Assembly (NCBI RefSeq): GCF_000159955.1
Contig: NZ_GG695970.1
Span: forward strand, 498,938-521,884
DNA from: Paenibacillus sp. oral taxon 786 str. D14
Lineage (GTDB): Bacteria > Bacillota > Bacilli > Paenibacillales > Paenibacillaceae
Direction of reading: 5' to 3'
Length of the DNA: 22,947 nucleotides
The notes under the pieces were generated by a model that was not told the DNA's origin, did not search any database, and worked only from the letters and a program-made list of their open reading frames with translations. This document shows, in pieces, positions 1-6,722 of this stretch. The position numbers were made by a program, and so were the translations under genes. Numbering within the stretch: the first letter of the stretch is position 1; every line of letters starts with the position of its first letter.

Positions 1-108
1 CAGCTGCACATCAGTGCCTTCATAGCCGGCGAGTCCGCGCAGGACGGCCTGCTGTTCGGCTTCTACCGCCGTCATGATCAAAATTTGGGGATGAGGACGA
101 TTTAGCAT
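1..108 (-). CDS. mqnB: Futalosine hydrolase-like nucleosidase, N-terminal fragment
   Basis: This is a 36-codon open frame running off the left edge of the window. Its start ATG is at 108 and is preceded in frame by TAG. The N-terminus reads ILIMTAVEAEQQAVLRGL, which resembles the first beta strand of the PNP/UDP phosphorylase nucleosidase fold as found in futalosine hydrolase (MqnB), where ILIVTAV-x-AE-x-x-AVLRGL is typical. MqnB removes hypoxanthine from futalosine in the alternative menaquinone pathway. An AAGGAG lies 13 nt upstream, which is long spacing, and a sigma-A-like promoter lies at 154-182. The next in-frame ATG is at 75. Only the N-terminus is visible, so a different nucleosidase such as MTAN cannot be excluded. 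Confidence 0.5.
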   Translation of the reverse strand, partial: MLNRPHPQILIMTAVEAEQQAVLRGLAGYEGTDVQL

Positions 109-153
109 CTATCAAGAACAACTCCTTGGTCCGTGGACAAATTCACTCTTCAA

Positions 154-182
154 ATTATAAAACTCTGCTTCGGGAAAACCAA
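154..182 (-). promoter_or_regulatory. Putative sigma-A promoter for the mqnB-like gene
   Basis: On the minus strand there is TTGGTT (182-177), a 17-nt spacer and a perfect TATAAT (159-154). The predicted transcript start is near 147, about 40 nt ahead of the ATG at 108. The -10 box is strong but the -35 box is poor. Confidence 0.45.
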
Positions 183-221
183 GTCAGGTTTTGATCATAA
201 CCAGCCAGGCCAATGCCAAGC

Positions 222-255
222 AAAAAGACCCGCCTTCGCCAATCGCGAAAACGGG
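222..255 (-). terminator. Intrinsic terminator of namA
   Basis: Read on the minus strand, CCCGTTTTCGC (255-245) pairs with GCGAAGGCGGG (239-229) around a 5-nt loop. The 11-bp stem contains two G-U pairs and is followed by TCTTTTT. It lies 20 nt beyond the namA stop codon. Confidence 0.8.
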
Positions 256-274
256 CCTCCAACACTGGTCCGTT

Positions 275-1285
275 TTAAGCTCTTTGGTATTGAACCGGGC
301 GCTCTAACGTCGTGTTCAGGGCTTTGGCAGCCTCGTACGCCCAATAAGGGTTGCGAAGCAGCTCGCGGCCTAACAGCACCAGATCTGCCCGCCCGTTGCC
401 GAGAATTTCTTCCGCATGGGAAGGGTCCGTGATTAAACCAACGGCACCGGTGGCAACCTCAGCTTGGCGGCGGATTTGTTCCGCCAGGTTCACTTGATAT
501 CCCGGGAACGTTTGAATTTGTGCCGGAACCAACCCGCCAGAGCTGCAGTCAATCAGATCCACGCCTTGCGCTTTCATTCGGCGGGCATAGTTGATATATT
601 GCTCCAGCGAATTGCCCTGCGGATCGTATTCATTCGCCGAGATCCGGACGAACAGCGGACCGGACCAAACCGAATTTACTGCCTCGATCACTTCGCTCAA
701 CAACCGGTAACGGTTATCGGCGTTTCCGCCGTATTCGTCTTCCCGATGGTTGGTCACCGGAGAAAGGAATTCGTTCAGCAAATACCCATGGGCCCCATGG
801 ATCTCAATGACGTCAAAACCGGCCTCCTTCGCGCGGCGTGCCCCGTCGCGGAAACCTTCCACAATCCGCCGGATATCCTCGGCATCCGCGGCCTTAGGCG
901 TTTTTTTCTCCGGAAACGGAATGGCAGACGGCGCTAGAATCGTTTCCTCGAGCTCCGCTTTCCGTCCAGCATGGGCGAGTTGAATCCCAATTTTGGCGCC
1001 GTTACGATGCACAAGGTCAACGAGCTCCTTCAATCCGGAGATGTGTTCATCGCTCCAGATGCCAAGATCTCGATACGAAATCCGTCCTTCTGGTAAGACG
1101 GCCGTCGCTTCGACAAGGATCAAGCCAACGCCGCCAACGGCGCGGGACGCGTAGTGAACCCGGTGCCAATCCTCGACTTTTCCGTCTCGGTTGTGGGAAG
1201 AATATTGGCACATGGGGGACATGACGATCCGGTTTTTAAACGTAACCTGTTTGATCGTATACGGGGTAAATAGTTGGGCGCTCAT
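275..1285 (-). CDS. namA: NADPH dehydrogenase, old yellow enzyme family (NamA/YqjM)
   Basis: This is an FMN-dependent ene-reductase of 336 aa, close to the length of B. subtilis YqjM. It reduces activated C=C bonds of alpha,beta-unsaturated carbonyls and nitro compounds with NADPH, in the cytosol. YqjM-type signatures are visible: Cys26 and Tyr28 in SPMCQYSS, the substrate-binding His163/His166 pair in [13 protein letters not shown], the phosphate-binding LGREL segment near the C-terminus, and a C-terminal Arg in PVQYQRA that matches the arginine finger YqjM lends to the neighbouring subunit. The start ATG has AAGGAGTG about 8 nt upstream. The gene is monocistronic and ends in a clear terminator. 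No strong promoter stands out; TTGTAA-17-GATATT around 1330-1360 on the minus strand is only a weak candidate. Together with the guanidinium exporter and nitroreductase remnant next door, it suggests a small detoxification neighbourhood, but that is inference. Confidence 0.95.
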   Translation of the reverse strand: MSAQLFTPYTIKQVTFKNRIVMSPMCQYSSHNRDGKVEDWHRVHYASRAVGGVGLILVEATAVLPEGRISYRDLGIWSDEHISGLKELVDLVHRNGAKIGIQLAHAGRKAELEETILAPSAIPFPEKKTPKAADAEDIRRIVEGFRDGARRAKEAGFDVIEIHGAHGYLLNEFLSPVTNHREDEYGGNADNRYRLLSEVIEAVNSVWSGPLFVRISANEYDPQGNSLEQYINYARRMKAQGVDLIDCSSGGLVPAQIQTFPGYQVNLAEQIRRQAEVATGAVGLITDPSHAEEILGNGRADLVLLGRELLRNPYWAYEAAKALNTTLERPVQYQRA

Positions 1286-1430
1286 TCTCTATCACTCCTT
1301 CTCTTGCTTTTAGAATGTTATGGAATAAACCTCAGTCAATATCCATGTTAGTCGATCGGATTACAACTTACAAGTACGCACAAAATTGTTCTATAGTATA
1401 GTTTTGTATACTTAAAATTATCGGTACTTC

Positions 1431-1459
1431 TTGACCCTGCAGCAGGAATCGGTTAAGAT
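1431..1459 (+). promoter_or_regulatory. Sigma-A promoter of the riboswitch-ykkCD unit
   Basis: TTGACC (1431-1436), a 17-nt spacer and TAAGAT (1454-1459) place the transcript start near 1466, right at the 5' edge of the guanidine aptamer. This makes it a better choice than the AT-rich TATACT at 1407. The rest of 1286-1430 holds only namA's upstream region and no gene. Confidence 0.6.
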
Positions 1460-1465
1460 AGCTAT

Positions 1466-1577
1466 CGAATTGTTCCCTAGGGTTCCGCGGCGGATACACC
1501 GGCCGGACTGGTCCAAGAGGGAACGCGCGGCACTTTATCATGTCGTGGACACGGAGGGACAAAAGCCCGGGAGATAT
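1466..1577 (+). ncRNA. Guanidine-I (ykkC-yxkD) riboswitch aptamer
   Basis: The conserved blocks of the guanidine-I class occur in order: CTAGGGTTCCGC (1477-1488), GGACTGGTCCAAGAG (1504-1518; consensus has GGUCCGAGAG), ACACGG (1549-1554), and GGGACAAAAGCCCGGGAGA (1556-1574). The outer helix is formed by GTTCCC (1472-1477) pairing with GGGAAC (1519-1524). The class binds guanidinium and turns on downstream export or degradation genes. Here it leads into a terminator and then two SMR exporter genes, the classic Bacillus ykkCD context. The AGCCCGGGAGA block is shared between the aptamer's 3' helix and the terminator stem, giving an obvious ON switch. Confidence 0.93.
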
Positions 1578-1609
1578 CGTTTGTTGATATCTTTCGGGTT
1601 TTATTTTTT
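1566..1609 (+). terminator. Riboswitch-controlled intrinsic terminator
   Basis: CCCGGGAGATATC (1566-1578) pairs with GATATCTTTCGGG (1586-1598) across a 7-nt loop, giving 13 pairs including two G-U. It is followed by TTTTATTTTTT. The left arm overlaps the conserved 3' end of the guanidine-I aptamer, so ligand binding should prevent formation of this hairpin. Confidence 0.9.
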
Positions 1610-1633
1610 GCATAAAGGAGTGGGTCATGCAGC

Positions 1634-1975
1634 ATGAAACGTGATTGGGGGTGGGTCGGCGTTGCCGGCTTATTTGAGATTGGATGGGTGATCGGCTTGA
1701 AGCACGCCGGGGATGCGCTCGGCTGGGGAGCGACGGCCGTTTGTATCGTGATGAGCATGTACTTACTGATCTTATCCGGACGGCGGCTTCCGATTGGCAC
1801 GGTCTATGCCGTATTCACGGGCATCGGCACGGCAGGTACGGTGATCGCGGAGATGGCGTTGTTTGGGGAACCGTTCCGCTGGGCTAAGCTGCTGCTCATT
1901 TTGCTGTTGCTGGTCGGCGTTATCGGCTTGAAGCTGGTGACCGATGGAGAGAAGCAGACGGAAGGGGGAGCTTAA
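1634..1975 (+). CDS. ykkC: Guanidinium exporter, SMR family, subunit YkkC
   Basis: This is a 113-aa small multidrug resistance protein with four predicted membrane helices. SMR antiporters work as dimers in the cytoplasmic membrane and exchange a cation for protons. The Gdx-type signature [14 protein letters not shown], with the essential Glu in helix 1, and the helix 3 block [16 protein letters not shown] closely match B. subtilis YkkC. Location behind a guanidine-I riboswitch supports guanidinium as the substrate. The ATG at 1634 is 13 nt from the GGAG core. A nearer ATG at 1627 is out of frame and stops after five codons. The gene is followed after 3 nt by its partner ykkD, so it almost certainly forms a heterodimer with it. 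Confidence 0.95.
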   Translation: MKRDWGWVGVAGLFEIGWVIGLKHAGDALGWGATAVCIVMSMYLLILSGRRLPIGTVYAVFTGIGTAGTVIAEMALFGEPFRWAKLLLILLLLVGVIGLKLVTDGEKQTEGGA

Positions 1976-1978
1976 CCG

Positions 1979-2296
1979 ATGGATTGGATACTGCTTGTTT
2001 TTGCCGGATTTGGCGAGGTGCTGGGCGTGATCGGGATTAACAAAATCAACACCCGTAAGAGCCTAGGTGCGTATGCCTGGATGGCCGGCGGTTTTTTGCT
2101 CAGCTTCCTGTTTCTGACCTTGGCGATGCGAACCATTTCCATGGGGACGGCGTATGCGGTGTGGACGGGAATCGGTACAGCGGGAAGCGCGATCGCCGGG
2201 ATGCTGCTCTATGGCGAATCCCGCGAGTGGCGGAGGCTGCTGTTTATTGCCTTTATTTTAGGCGCAGCCGTGGGTTTAAAGCTCATCAGCGAGTAA
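1979..2296 (+). CDS. ykkD: Guanidinium exporter, SMR family, subunit YkkD
   Basis: This 105-aa, four-helix SMR protein is the partner of the upstream gene. It has the helix 1 Glu in GFGEVLGVIGINKI and the conserved MGTAYAVWTGIGTAGSAIAGMLLYGE block, very like B. subtilis YkkD. Only 3 nt separate it from the ykkC stop codon, and GGGGGAG inside the end of ykkC provides the ribosome binding site, so the two are translationally coupled. Paired SMR proteins of this kind are thought to insert in opposite orientations and work as an obligate heterodimer. No terminator is visible after it; the nitroreductase remnant may have been the third gene of the unit. Confidence 0.93.
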   Translation: MDWILLVFAGFGEVLGVIGINKINTRKSLGAYAWMAGGFLLSFLFLTLAMRTISMGTAYAVWTGIGTAGSAIAGMLLYGESREWRRLLFIAFILGAAVGLKLISE

Positions 2297-2344
2297 ACGG
2301 AAGCTGCTTCGGGATGGGTTGGATTTACGTCTATTGGGGGCATA

Positions 2345-2661
2345 TTAAGGGAGGTTCCATTCACACAGATGGTGATCGAAGGGTTGCAGAAGCAGTTTGC
2401 CTTATACGCCGAGAACTTCCCGGTTTGGGCGAGCAATCCAACGGCATGTTACAATATGTCGTTTGGACAGCCCTGTCGGACGAAGGCGTAGGCGCTTCGA
2501 TCCAGCATTATAACCCTTTAATCGACGAGGAAATGCGGAAGGAATGGGGCGTACCGGAAAGCTGGAAGCTAATTGCGCAAATGCCGTTTGGCAACATTGA
2601 GGCTCCGGCTGGCGACAAGGAGTTTGGGCCGATTGACAACCGAATGAAGGTGTTCAATTAA
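2345..2661 (+). pseudogene. Remnant of an FMN nitroreductase, truncated and frameshifted
   Basis: Two frames together give the C-terminal half of a nitroreductase-family oxidoreductase (the YdgI-like, about 200-aa type). The first frame, from ATG 2369, reads VIEGLQKQFALYAENFPVWA. The second continues with EQSNGMLQYVVWTAL, then GASIQHYNPLIDEEMRKEWG, SWKLIAQMPFGN and a C-terminal NRMKVFN. The frames join at 2427-2433, where GGGCGAGCAA looks like GGGCGGAGCAA with one G missing. The N-terminal half, with the FMN-binding RRSIY-type segment, is absent, and I see no trace of it in 2297-2345. The gene follows ykkD by about 50 nt and has a good terminator after it, so it was probably once part of the guanidine-responsive operon. 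If the missing G were a read error, a C-terminal fragment would still be all that remains. Confidence 0.82.
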
Positions 2662-2664
2662 TAC

Positions 2665-2700
2665 AAAAAGCGTTTGGCTCAACAGCCAGACGCTTTTTTT
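2665..2700. terminator. Bidirectional intrinsic terminator
   Basis: AGCGTTTGGCT (2669-2679) pairs with AGCCAGACGCT (2684-2694) around a CAAC loop, with T7 on the right and A5 on the left. It lies between the nitroreductase remnant (+) and the end of the SgrR-type gene (-) and should serve both. Confidence 0.88.
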
Positions 2701-2707
2701 AGGGGAC

Positions 2708-4516
2708 TCACCCCGCTGTGGAGGTCAGCCAGATGTCCTTAAAGTCCATCCAGCCGAGGTTGTTGATCGCAACACCGCGGATGGAAGGGTGGACATACGT
2801 GTTCAACATGCTGTGCACAAGAAAAGTAACCTGCGCTTCATCCTGCAGGCGATTTTCGATTTGCTGCAGCAACACCCGCCGTTTCTCCGGACTTCTGGAC
2901 GCAAAAACTTCATCCACCATGCCGAACACCCAGCGGCTTAATTCCGGCGGCATATGCAAACGGATGTAGCTGTCTTCCTGCAAGAAGCTTTCCAACTCGC
3001 ACACCTCATCCTCGGCGAAGACGAGGCATAACAGGACGGCATCGGCTTCCAGGGCAGCCGTTCTTGCCATATCACCTTTTTCATAATTCACAACCTCAAC
3101 CGGAATTCCGATCGTATCGCATTGGAGTTTGATCCATTCGGCTTCCTCTCTATCGAGATAATGGGCTGCCAAGCGGATCGGCTCGCCGATATAACCTATT
3201 TCCTCCAGCAGTTGCCTTGCGGCGGCCGGATCGTGCCGATGAACCCCCAGCGTGGTTTCCTCGGTTGGCTGGAAGCTGCGTGCCGGATATCCGGATTTCC
3301 CCGTAGTTCGGATCAACCTAGGGCGGTCAATCACCAGGTTAATCGCCTGCCGAAACGCCAGCGATTGCTGCGGTCCAAGTCGGTTACGATTCCAGGAAAT
3401 TAAGCTGCAGCCCCGTCTTAAGGTCTGGATTCGATTCCAATCGTCCCCGGCTTGGGCGGGAACCCGTGAATCGTTGACGATCAGTTGCTCCCATCTCAAC
3501 TTGGAGGAATTCGGAATATCGTCGGGCAGAAAGACCAGGGTAACGCCGTCCAAATAAGGTCGACCGAGAAAATAACCCGCATGTACCTCAAGCTCCATCC
3601 GGTTCAAGCTCCAATGGGTAAGCCGGAACGGGCCAGTGCCGCTTGGAAACTGCCAAAATGCCGTTTCGTCCTTACTGAGTAAATCGGCAGGAAGGATGGA
3701 AGCACATGAGGAGCAGAACAGGCGGGGGAGCAGCCAATTTGGTTGATGCAACTGGAACACAACGGTTCGCGCATCCAGCGCCTCGATCCGGTCTACGCTC
3801 GACACCAACCAGCGGTTGGTTGAGACTTCCCGCAGCCGAGAAAAGGTGAAAACGACGTCCTCGGCGGTGAGCTCTTTTCCATGATGAAAACGCACGCCTT
3901 TACGCAAATGGAACGTCCATGCCGTACCGGTCTCATCATGATCCCAATGATGGGCGATCATGCCGGTCACTTGACCCTTCGTCTGATCGTATTGTACCAG
4001 CCGATCGAAGATTTGCCGAACGAGATGGGAATCCAAGTCGTAAATCAGCTTGGCCGGATCTAACGTAAGCGGAGCTTTATACACCGGCAGGCGGAAGATG
4101 TCCCGGCAGCTTTGACCTGCGGCGAGCTGTCGTTCCGCTCCAAACTGGTCATTCAGCCACTGAATGAACCGTTCCCGCGCATGGATATCGCCTTCGTACT
4201 GATGAAGGAATTCGAAGGCCAAGCGGTATTCCCCTTTTTCCGCTAGCCTTTGGGCCAGGTCGATCAAGAAATTTTCCCGGTTCACCCGAAATACCAAACG
4301 GGAACGATGCCCGCGCCCTCGGCCCGGCGACCAGTCGATCAGACCTTCCTCCTGCAGCTTGCGGATCACCAGCTTGGCGTTCCGCTCCGTACAATGAAAC
4401 AGCTTCGTTAAATCCTCCAGCGCGACCTCAACTTCGCGAGGCTCTGCCGAATCGCCGCTTCCCTCCGCATAATGATTCAGCAGCGCCAAATAACGCTCTG
4501 CGGTTAACACGATCAC
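2708..4516 (-). CDS. SgrR-family transcriptional regulator with solute-binding domain
   Basis: This 602-aa protein combines an N-terminal winged helix (about residues 1-110, with ERNAKLVIRKLQEEGLIDW and the basic wing GRGRGHRSRLVF) with a periplasmic-binding-protein fold of the SBP_bac_5 (oligopeptide/nickel) class. The latter shows in FRLPVYKAPLTLDP, LVRQIFDRLVQYD, and WTFHLRKGVRFHHGKELTAEDVVFTF. There is no signal peptide, so it acts in the cytoplasm. This is the SgrR architecture; in E. coli SgrR senses sugar-phosphate stress, while Bacillus relatives (YhjP type) are poorly defined. The annotated start is GTG at 4516, only 3 nt from GGAGG. The in-frame GTG at 4510, 9 nt from the same GGAGG, fits better and shortens the protein by two residues. 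The gene is divergent from a 60-aa small protein gene. Its ligand is unknown. Confidence 0.88.
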   Translation of the reverse strand: MIVLTAERYLALLNHYAEGSGDSAEPREVEVALEDLTKLFHCTERNAKLVIRKLQEEGLIDWSPGRGRGHRSRLVFRVNRENFLIDLAQRLAEKGEYRLAFEFLHQYEGDIHARERFIQWLNDQFGAERQLAAGQSCRDIFRLPVYKAPLTLDPAKLIYDLDSHLVRQIFDRLVQYDQTKGQVTGMIAHHWDHDETGTAWTFHLRKGVRFHHGKELTAEDVVFTFSRLREVSTNRWLVSSVDRIEALDARTVVFQLHQPNWLLPRLFCSSCASILPADLLSKDETAFWQFPSGTGPFRLTHWSLNRMELEVHAGYFLGRPYLDGVTLVFLPDDIPNSSKLRWEQLIVNDSRVPAQAGDDWNRIQTLRRGCSLISWNRNRLGPQQSLAFRQAINLVIDRPRLIRTTGKSGYPARSFQPTEETTLGVHRHDPAAARQLLEEIGYIGEPIRLAAHYLDREEAEWIKLQCDTIGIPVEVVNYEKGDMARTAALEADAVLLCLVFAEDEVCELESFLQEDSYIRLHMPPELSRWVFGMVDEVFASRSPEKRRVLLQQIENRLQDEAQVTFLVHSMLNTYVHPSIRGVAINNLGWMDFKDIWLTSTAG

Positions 4517-4664
4517 ACACCTCCATGCCCCCGTCCTCCTTGCAAACGCAAAAGGGGAAATGACTTTGGAATAGTATACTCTTTTTCTTCCTGCTTTTGA
4601 AGCAGATAATGGAAATAAGCAGAGGGGCGGTCGTTACCAGCCCCGGAAGCAAGGAGGTTATCCC

Positions 4665-4847
4665 ATGAATTATCAAGATTTTTACGTAAGTGAACGGGAG
4701 ATTAAAGAGTTCCATCAGTCGTTGAAAAGACCCGGCAACCCTAACTGCTTTGAAGGGATGACCGTTCCCAAGCGATCGGTGAAAAAACGGAAAAAAGCGA
4801 ACGGCATGGGTAAGGTACTGCGGTCGATCCTGAATATGTTTTATTGA
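4665..4847 (+). CDS. Small basic protein of unknown function
   Basis: This is a 60-aa frame with a textbook ribosome binding site (AAGGAGG, 7 nt before ATG) and an intrinsic terminator 14 nt past its stop, so it is very probably expressed. I do not recognise the family. The N-terminal half is polar (NYQDFYVSEREIKEFHQSLK). The middle is strongly basic (PKRSVKKRKKANG), and the last 12 residues (GKVLRSILNMFY) could form a short amphipathic helix. It has one Cys (residue 28) and no signal peptide. It is transcribed divergently from the SgrR-type regulator across a 148-bp gap. That gap includes a hairpin at 4623-4643 (GGGGCGGT pairing with ACC-A-GCCCC) ahead of, but not covering, the ribosome binding site. 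A role linked to the neighbouring regulator is possible but unproven. Confidence 0.72.
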   Translation: MNYQDFYVSEREIKEFHQSLKRPGNPNCFEGMTVPKRSVKKRKKANGMGKVLRSILNMFY

Positions 4848-4860
4848 TTCCTTACGAGGA

Positions 4861-4896
4861 AAATGCCCGCATCACGTGATGCAGGCATTTTTTTTT
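4861..4896. terminator. Bidirectional intrinsic terminator
   Basis: AATGCC-C-GCATCAC (4862-4875) pairs with GTGATGC-A-GGCATT (4876-4889), followed by eight T on the plus strand. On the minus strand the same stem ends in TTTTCC after eight leading A. It ends the 60-aa gene and lies just 4 nt beyond the etfA stop codon, so it can also end the etf transcript. Confidence 0.87.
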
Positions 4897-4899
4897 ATA

Positions 4900-5892
4900 T
4901 TAGGAGGTCTGTTCAGCGAGGACTTCTTTAAATTGCTCGGTTAACAAGGGAACGATTTCGAACAGATCGCCAACGATGCCGTAGTCGGCTACCTTGAAGA
5001 TCGGCGCTTCAGGGTCTTTGTTAATGGCAATGATGATCCGCGATTGGCTCATGCCGGCCAGATGCTGAATCGCGCCGCTAATCCCGCAGGCGATATAAAT
5101 TTCCGGTGTGACGACCTTTCCGGTTTGGCCGATTTGCAGCGCATAGTCGCAGTACCCGGCATCACACGCACCGCGCGAAGCGCCGACGGCGCCGCCGAGG
5201 GTGTCCGCCAGTTCTTCCAGCACTTTAAAGCCGTCGGCGCTTTTCACGCCGCGTCCTCCGGATACGACGATCTTCGCTTCGGTGAGATCGACCTTGCCGG
5301 ACACTTTGCGCACCACATCCTTGAGGATCGTGTGCAGCGTTGCAGGCGGGGTAAACTCCAACGGAACGAGCGTCCCTGAGGCAGCGGCTGGGGCTGCAGG
5401 GGGGAAGTTGTTTGGACGGATGGTCACGATGCCGCTGCCGTCTGCCAGTTCTTTTTGCTCAAAGGCTTTCCCGGCATAAATTGGACGCGTAAATACAACA
5501 CTGTCGCCGTCCTTGGTGAGGGCGGTAACGTCAGAAATTTGCCCGCAATCAAGCCAGGCAGCCAGCTGAGGTGCGAGATCGCGGCCGATGGCTGTATGTC
5601 CAAGCAGGATGAGTCTCGGTTCGTCCGGCAGCACGGCCAGGGCTTGCAGTATCGCTTCAAAGGCCAGCTCCGGCTGATAAGCATGGAGTTCGGCATGATC
5701 CAAGACCAGCACCTGGCCCTCCACATGACGGCTCAGCTCGGCTGCGGCATCATCCAGCTGATGACCCAGCAGCACCGCCGCAAGTCGGTCGCTTTCGCCC
5801 CGCAGCGCATTCGCGACGTGAAGCGCTTCCAAAGAGACTTGGCGAAGCTTACCATCCTTCGTTTCGACGATCACCACGTACGTTTTGCTCAT
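4900..5892 (-). CDS. etfA: Electron transfer flavoprotein subunit alpha
   Basis: EtfA carries the FAD of the EtfAB heterodimer, which accepts electrons from acyl-CoA dehydrogenases. The chosen start (ATG at 5892, GGAGG 8 nt upstream) gives 330 aa beginning MSKTYVVIVETKDGKL, the usual EtfA length. A longer open frame reaches 6024 but only by running into etfB, and it has no ribosome binding site. The N-terminal ETF domain (about 1-190) is followed by the FAD-binding domain with GGRGVKSADGFKVLEELA, GASRGACDAGYCDYALQIGQ, TPEIYIACGISGAIQHLAGM and INKDPEAPIFKVADYGIVGD. It follows etfB by 19 nt in a two-gene unit. Its electrons come from FadE, encoded about 8 kb away, and probably leave through FadF. 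Confidence 0.97.
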   Translation of the reverse strand: MSKTYVVIVETKDGKLRQVSLEALHVANALRGESDRLAAVLLGHQLDDAAAELSRHVEGQVLVLDHAELHAYQPELAFEAILQALAVLPDEPRLILLGHTAIGRDLAPQLAAWLDCGQISDVTALTKDGDSVVFTRPIYAGKAFEQKELADGSGIVTIRPNNFPPAAPAAASGTLVPLEFTPPATLHTILKDVVRKVSGKVDLTEAKIVVSGGRGVKSADGFKVLEELADTLGGAVGASRGACDAGYCDYALQIGQTGKVVTPEIYIACGISGAIQHLAGMSQSRIIIAINKDPEAPIFKVADYGIVGDLFEIVPLLTEQFKEVLAEQTS

Positions 5893-5911
5893 GATTAACG
5901 CCTCCTTCGGG

Positions 5912-6679
5912 TTAAATGACTTTCGCTTCAGAGCGCAGCAGTCGAACCAATTCCGCTGCCTGTTCGCTAGGTGCACCGGCGAGCAGCTTGCCAGCTTGGC
6001 GGGCCGGCGGCAGGGAGAGGCCAAGCCGTCGTGTTTTGGGGGCGATGTCGGTTTCGTTCAGTCCAAGATCGGAGAGGGCCAATTCGCGGAACGGTTTCTT
6101 CTTTGCTCTCATAATTCCGGGGAGCGACGGATAGCGTGGTTCGTTTAAGCCTTGCTGGGCCGTGAAAACAGCGGGTAACGCCACCTCCAATGTTTCAGCG
6201 TCGCCTTCCGCATCCCGTACGGCGGTTGCCCGATCTCCGTTTACGGTCAGCTTCGTAATCGACGAGACGTGGGGGAGCGAGAGCAGCTTGGCAAGCCGCA
6301 CGGCGACTTGACCGGCTCCGTTGTCCACGGAGAAGTTGCCGCCCAGGATAAGGTCATAGTTCAGCGTTTGCAGGTAGGCGGCGAGCAGGCGGGAGATGCC
6401 GTATTCGTCCGTATCGATCGTCTCTGTGGCGATCCGTACCGCTTCATCAGCGCCCATCGCCAGGGCGGTGCGCAGCGCTTCGGCCGCTCTTTCCGGCCCT
6501 GCCGACACGACCGTCACCGTGCCGCCATGGGCTTCCTTCAGGCGCAGCGCTTCCTCAACCGCATATTCGTCGTAAGGGTTAATGACGAACTTAACGCCGT
6601 CCTCACCAATCTTACCATCGGTGATGACGATTTTTTCCTCCGTATCGAAGGTTTGTTTCAGGATTACAACGACATGCAT
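5912..6679 (-). CDS. etfB: Electron transfer flavoprotein subunit beta
   Basis: EtfB is the AMP-binding subunit of ETF and forms the docking surface for dehydrogenases. The ATG at 6679 sits 9 nt from AAAGGAG and gives 255 aa starting MHVVVILKQTFDTEEK. The in-frame TTG at 6688 directly abuts the Shine-Dalgarno and is not usable. Family features are the N-terminal KQTFDTE, the VINPYDEYAVEEALRLKE block, GGTVTVVSAGPERA, and the ETF-beta signature region VRLAKLLSLPHVSSITKL. The gene is first of the etfBA pair, 267 nt downstream of fadR on the same strand. That gap contains an unusual repeat cluster and no promoter I can call, so readthrough from fadR is plausible. In B. subtilis etfBA belong to a FadR-controlled operon that also contains fadR. 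Confidence 0.97.
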   Translation of the reverse strand: MHVVVILKQTFDTEEKIVITDGKIGEDGVKFVINPYDEYAVEEALRLKEAHGGTVTVVSAGPERAAEALRTALAMGADEAVRIATETIDTDEYGISRLLAAYLQTLNYDLILGGNFSVDNGAGQVAVRLAKLLSLPHVSSITKLTVNGDRATAVRDAEGDAETLEVALPAVFTAQQGLNEPRYPSLPGIMRAKKKPFRELALSDLGLNETDIAPKTRRLGLSLPPARQAGKLLAGAPSEQAAELVRLLRSEAKVI

Positions 6680-6722
6680 GCGGGCCAACTCCTTTCAAGA
6701 ATGTTCTGCCTCAAGTTCATGC

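Noticed and set aside
1368..1637. ORFs on both strands in the riboswitch region
   Set aside because: They cover the guanidine-I aptamer and terminator, have no coding character and no ribosome binding site.
2161..2661. Single 166-aa gene overlapping ykkD
   Set aside because: Its first part is an out-of-frame shadow of ykkD; only the last 80 or so residues are nitroreductase-like, and the rest of that homology is in another frame.
4149..4394. 81-aa minus-strand ORF inside the sgrR-type gene
   Set aside because: Out-of-frame shadow of the regulator's N-terminal domain.
4575..4610. Promoter for the 60-aa gene (TATACT at 4575 or GATAAT at 4605)
   Set aside because: Neither has an acceptable -35 box at 16-18 nt, so no promoter is called.
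5893..6024. N-terminal extension of etfA (44 extra residues)
   Set aside because: It overlaps the end of etfB, has no ribosome binding site, and makes the protein longer than the EtfA family; ATG 5892 has GGAGG 8 nt upstream.
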